The notes below the pieces were generated by a model. It was given only the letters and a program-made list of their open reading frames with translations. It did no database searches and was not told where the DNA came from. From Deltaproteobacteria bacterium (GTDB lineage Bacteria > Desulfobacterota > UBA8473): a stretch of DNA of 8,005 nt. This document shows, piece by piece, positions 5,633 through 8,005 of the stretch (the first letter of the stretch is position 1; the number at the start of each line of letters is the position of its first letter). The translations under genes and the position numbers were made by a program. Location: positions 1 through 8,005 of the forward strand of contig DAOWME010000139.1 of the NCBI GenBank assembly GCA_030643245.1, read 5' to 3'.

Positions 5633-7444
5633 ATGTGCGGAATTGCAGGGGTGGTTAGCTCTCAGCCTGTCTCTGATCGACTCTTCAGGGGCATAAAAAA
5701 TCTGGAATACAGGGGGTATGATTCATGCGGCGTGGCGTATCTGAACTCTTCAGGGATTGTTGTAAGGAAAAACATAGGTTATGTAGATAGTGTGAACGTT
5801 ACAGAGAGACTCTGCGAAATCGAGGGTCACGTGGGGATAGCTCACACCCGGTGGGCGACCCACGGGCGAGTGACCAAGGCCAACTCCCATCCCCACATGA
5901 GCTGCAACGGGGATTTTGCGGTGGTTCACAATGGGATAATTTCCAATTACAGGGGGCTACGGGATGAACTTAGGATGCAGGGTCACGAATTTGCCTCTGA
6001 CACAGATAGCGAGGTCCTGGCCCATCTGGTGGAGGAGTACTATCGGGTTACTGAGGATGTAGAAAAGGCCTTTACAGAGGCTTTGGGCAGAGTGGAAGGT
6101 TCCTACGCCTTTGCCTTGATTTCCACGCACGAGCCGGGAAAGATTTTCTGTGCAAGGTGCAAATCTCCCCTAGTGATGGGGATAGGTAATAAATCGAATT
6201 ATCTCGGCTCCGATTTTATCACGTTCCTCAGCTACACCAGGAAAGTCATATTCCTTGATGACGGAGAATATGCGGTAATCTGCGGAGACGACTATTACAC
6301 CAAGAAAATCGAAAGCGGGGAGTTGGTGGACAAACCCATCACAGAAATCTCCTGGGACCCCGAAACATCCAAGAAGAACGGGTACCCACATTATATGTTG
6401 AAGGAGATCCACGAACAGCCCAATGCCATGGTGAGTGCTATGGGCCTGGATAATCAGGGGGTAGTCGAACTCGCCCGGATGATCCTGGATGCTGATCAAT
6501 GCTTCCTGGTTGGTGTGGGAACTACTTACTATGTTTCCCTTATCGGTCAGTATCTTTTTTCCATTCATGCGGATCACTTCATCCCGGCAGTGAGCTCCGA
6601 TGAGTTCACCAACTTGGCAAAGCCAACCAATAATTCACTGGCCATTTTTGTCTCCCAATCCGGGGAGACATACGATACCCTGAACGCCCTCCGGTTCATA
6701 AAAGAGGCTGGGGGAAGTAGCGCCGCCATAGTCAACGTTATGGGTTCATCGTTAGCCAGGATGGCGGACCATACCATAATGCAGGGTAGTGGCCCGGAGA
6801 TCTGTGTAGTCAGCACCAAGGCCGCCACATCCCAGATGATAATTCTCCTGCAGGCTGCCCTTGAATTGGCCCATCTCACAGGCAAGCTTTCTCGTGGAGA
6901 AAAAGGAGAAATCGAAAGGGCAATGAGTGAGATTCCCGGGAGGATCAATTCCGTCATCAATGACAATTCTGAATTCATTCGTGGCCTTGCCAATAAATAC
7001 TCCCACATCAAAAACTGGTTATGGCTTGGCAGAGGGCTTTACTACCCCCTTGCGCTGGAATCTGCCCTCAAGATGAAAGAAGTGACATACTTGCACGCCG
7101 AGGGGATGTCCGGAGGCTTCTTAAAACATGGCACCCTTTCTCTAATCGATGAGGATATGTATACAGTTGTTCTTGTGCCTCCAAAAGAAGAGGAAGATCT
7201 GTATCAACTCACCATGAGCAGTGTGGAGGAGATCAAGGCCAGAGGTGGTTTCGTCATCGGGATCGGTTTTGATCATGATGAGGATCTTTTTGACGAGATC
7301 ATTCTCCTGCCCAAGGTTAGCCGGTTCTTAGCGCCTTTTCTGCCGCTGGTGCCGGCCCAATTGTTTGCCTACTTCGTAGCCCTTTCCTTGGATAGAGAGA
7401 TAGACAAGCCTAAATCACTGGCAAAGTCTGTTACAGTACCTTGA
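5633..7444 (+). CDS. glmS: glutamine--fructose-6-phosphate aminotransferase (isomerizing)
   Basis: Cytosolic enzyme making glucosamine-6-phosphate from fructose-6-phosphate and glutamine, the first step toward UDP-GlcNAc for peptidoglycan and lipopolysaccharide. It has 603 residues, full length against about 609 in E. coli. The class II glutaminase domain covers about 1-220: nucleophile C2 in MCGIAGVV, HTRWATHG at 71-78, HNGIISNY at 99-106, DTDSE at 123-127. Two SIS domains follow: the first includes SQSGET (341-346) and STKA, the second LESALKMKE (475-483) with K480 and E483. H499 in LKHG and K598 in the C-terminal LAKSVTV match the isomerase-site residues. Odd points: the segment EGMSGGFLKHGT replaces the common EAYAAGELKHGP, with F496 where Glu is usual, and the last residue is P instead of E. 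The ATG follows GGGAAGGGGG and AGGT. It is probably a single-gene unit. Confidence 0.97.
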   Translation: MCGIAGVVSSQPVSDRLFRGIKNLEYRGYDSCGVAYLNSSGIVVRKNIGYVDSVNVTERLCEIEGHVGIAHTRWATHGRVTKANSHPHMSCNGDFAVVHNGIISNYRGLRDELRMQGHEFASDTDSEVLAHLVEEYYRVTEDVEKAFTEALGRVEGSYAFALISTHEPGKIFCARCKSPLVMGIGNKSNYLGSDFITFLSYTRKVIFLDDGEYAVICGDDYYTKKIESGELVDKPITEISWDPETSKKNGYPHYMLKEIHEQPNAMVSAMGLDNQGVVELARMILDADQCFLVGVGTTYYVSLIGQYLFSIHADHFIPAVSSDEFTNLAKPTNNSLAIFVSQSGETYDTLNALRFIKEAGGSSAAIVNVMGSSLARMADHTIMQGSGPEICVVSTKAATSQMIILLQAALELAHLTGKLSRGEKGEIERAMSEIPGRINSVINDNSEFIRGLANKYSHIKNWLWLGRGLYYPLALESALKMKEVTYLHAEGMSGGFLKHGTLSLIDEDMYTVVLVPPKEEEDLYQLTMSSVEEIKARGGFVIGIGFDHDEDLFDEIILLPKVSRFLAPFLPLVPAQLFAYFVALSLDREIDKPKSLAKSVTVP

Positions 7445-7463
7445 TAGTAAAGGAAGGCCCATT

Positions 7464-7506
7464 TCTGAGCGCCAACTTGAGGAAGTTATTTCGTCCCCGT
7501 CCATAA
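7464..7506 (-). mobile_element. 40 bp end fragment of the 180 bp element (fragment C)
   Basis: From 7464 to 7503 the sequence (beginning TCTGAGCGCCAACTTGAGGA) is the same as the right end of copy B, with a change in the last C of the terminal GTCCC and one other difference. It is followed by TAA. The other 140 bp of the element are missing. It lies 20 bases after the glmS stop codon. Confidence 0.8.
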
Positions 7507-7547
7507 CAATAGTGCTTAGACTTGAATAAGGGGCGAGGCTGAAATAA

Positions 7548-7575
7548 TTGGCCTGAGTAGAGCATAAGTTATAAA
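7548..7575 (+). promoter_or_regulatory. possible promoter for rpsG
   Basis: TTGGCC (7548-7553), a 16-base spacer and TATAAA (7570-7575) lie about 44 bases before the rpsG start. The -10 is good and the -35 mediocre. With no rpsL upstream, rpsG needs a promoter in this gap or read-through from glmS. Confidence 0.35.
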
Positions 7576-7618
7576 GTTAAATTAAATTTTGTATGTCTGT
7601 AACCGGTGGAGTATATAG

Positions 7619-8005
7619 ATGCCTAGGAGAAGGGAAGTTCCGAAAAGAGATATTTTGCCAGACCCAAAGTACAAGGATGTACTTGTAACAAAGTTTATTA
7701 ATGTAATTATGCGAAAAGGCAAAAAGAGTGTAGCCGAATCTATTACTTATGGTTCCTTTGATCTCATTAAAGAGAGAACAACGTCCGATCCCTTAAGGAT
7801 TTTTCAAAAGGCGTTGGAGAATGTTAAGCCAGTCATTGAGGTTAAATCCCGTCGAGTTGGTGGCTCAACATACCAGGTTCCTATTGAGGTGAGGCATAGG
7901 CGAAGAAGTGCTCTATCGATAAGGTGGTTGGTAGGTTATGCCAGAAAAAGGCCGGAAAAGACTATGGTAGAGAGATTGGCCTCTGAACTGATGGATGCTG
8001 CCAAC
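7619..8005 (+). CDS. rpsG: 30S ribosomal protein S7, 3' end outside the window
   Basis: Primary 16S rRNA-binding protein that organises the head of the small subunit near the decoding and exit sites. The 129 codons visible (of about 156) read MPRRREVPKRDILPDPKY..., with the family's conserved KFINVIMRKGKKSVAE, ALENVKPVIEVKSRRVGG, YQVPIEV and RWLVGYARKRPEKTM segments. The ATG at 7619 has GGTGGA eight bases upstream. The frame is open to the window edge. Normally rpsL lies just upstream and fusA and tuf follow; here glmS and an element fragment precede it, so the str operon is split or begins at rpsG in this genome. Confidence 0.97.
   Translation, partial: MPRRREVPKRDILPDPKYKDVLVTKFINVIMRKGKKSVAESITYGSFDLIKERTTSDPLRIFQKALENVKPVIEVKSRRVGGSTYQVPIEVRHRRRSALSIRWLVGYARKRPEKTMVERLASELMDAAN

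Noticed and set aside
5129..7506. glmS as cargo of a transposon inserted into the LysM/DUF4015 gene
   Set aside because: DUF4015 coding sequence does not resume after fragment C, and the two ends differ greatly in decay. Kept only as a weaker finding on the flanking half-ends.
7464..7524. Shared AATAGTGCTT next to fragment C and copy A
   Set aside because: The 10-base match lies in opposite relative orientation to the element ends, so it is not a shared target and is probably chance.
1..8005. tRNA genes and CRISPR arrays
   Set aside because: No T-loop/CCA-type cloverleaf was seen. The GTTCGA-like string at 4778-4785 belongs to the element palindrome. No regularly spaced repeats are present.

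Overview
The window looks like a stretch of chromosome from a Gram-negative bacterium with moderate GC genes and AT-rich gaps. The S7, FmdB-type and radical SAM proteins read most like Desulfobacterota (former Deltaproteobacteria). That placement rests on remembered protein resemblance and was not tested.

Layout. Positions 1-697 hold no convincing intact gene, but contain a 180 bp miniature element (copy A). Two minus-strand genes follow: a type I methionine aminopeptidase (map, 698-1447) and a COG0731-type radical SAM protein with a C-terminal helix-turn-helix (1696-2649). The gap between them is filled by a 60 bp hairpin and a decayed 143 bp miniature element. A gene-poor stretch (2650-3493) carries a REP-like hairpin, a second type of miniature element with near-perfect 25 bp terminal repeats, a 15 bp direct repeat and a strong sigma70-type promoter. 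That promoter points into a small plus-strand operon: an unrecognised HELSH (HExxH) protein and an FmdB-type zinc ribbon protein that probably starts at TTG. Next comes a dead gene for a secreted LysM plus DUF4015 (putative glycoside hydrolase-like) protein. It is split by element copy B and truncated further downstream. After a 450 bp AT-rich leader comes a complete glmS (5633-7444), then a 40 bp fragment of the same element, then the start of rpsG, which runs off the right edge.

Functions. The intact genes are housekeeping genes: N-terminal methionine removal, amino-sugar (cell envelope precursor) synthesis and the small ribosomal subunit. They do not form one pathway. The most notable feature is the density of non-autonomous inverted-repeat elements: at least three unrelated families plus a REP-like hairpin, with no transposase in view. 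One family (A, B and end fragments C and D) is 180 bp, palindromic along its whole length, 96% identical between two opposite-facing copies, and apparently makes a 3 bp TAA duplication. Removing copy B with one duplicate restores an open reading frame through the LysM/DUF4015 gene, so the insertion can be read directly from the sequence.
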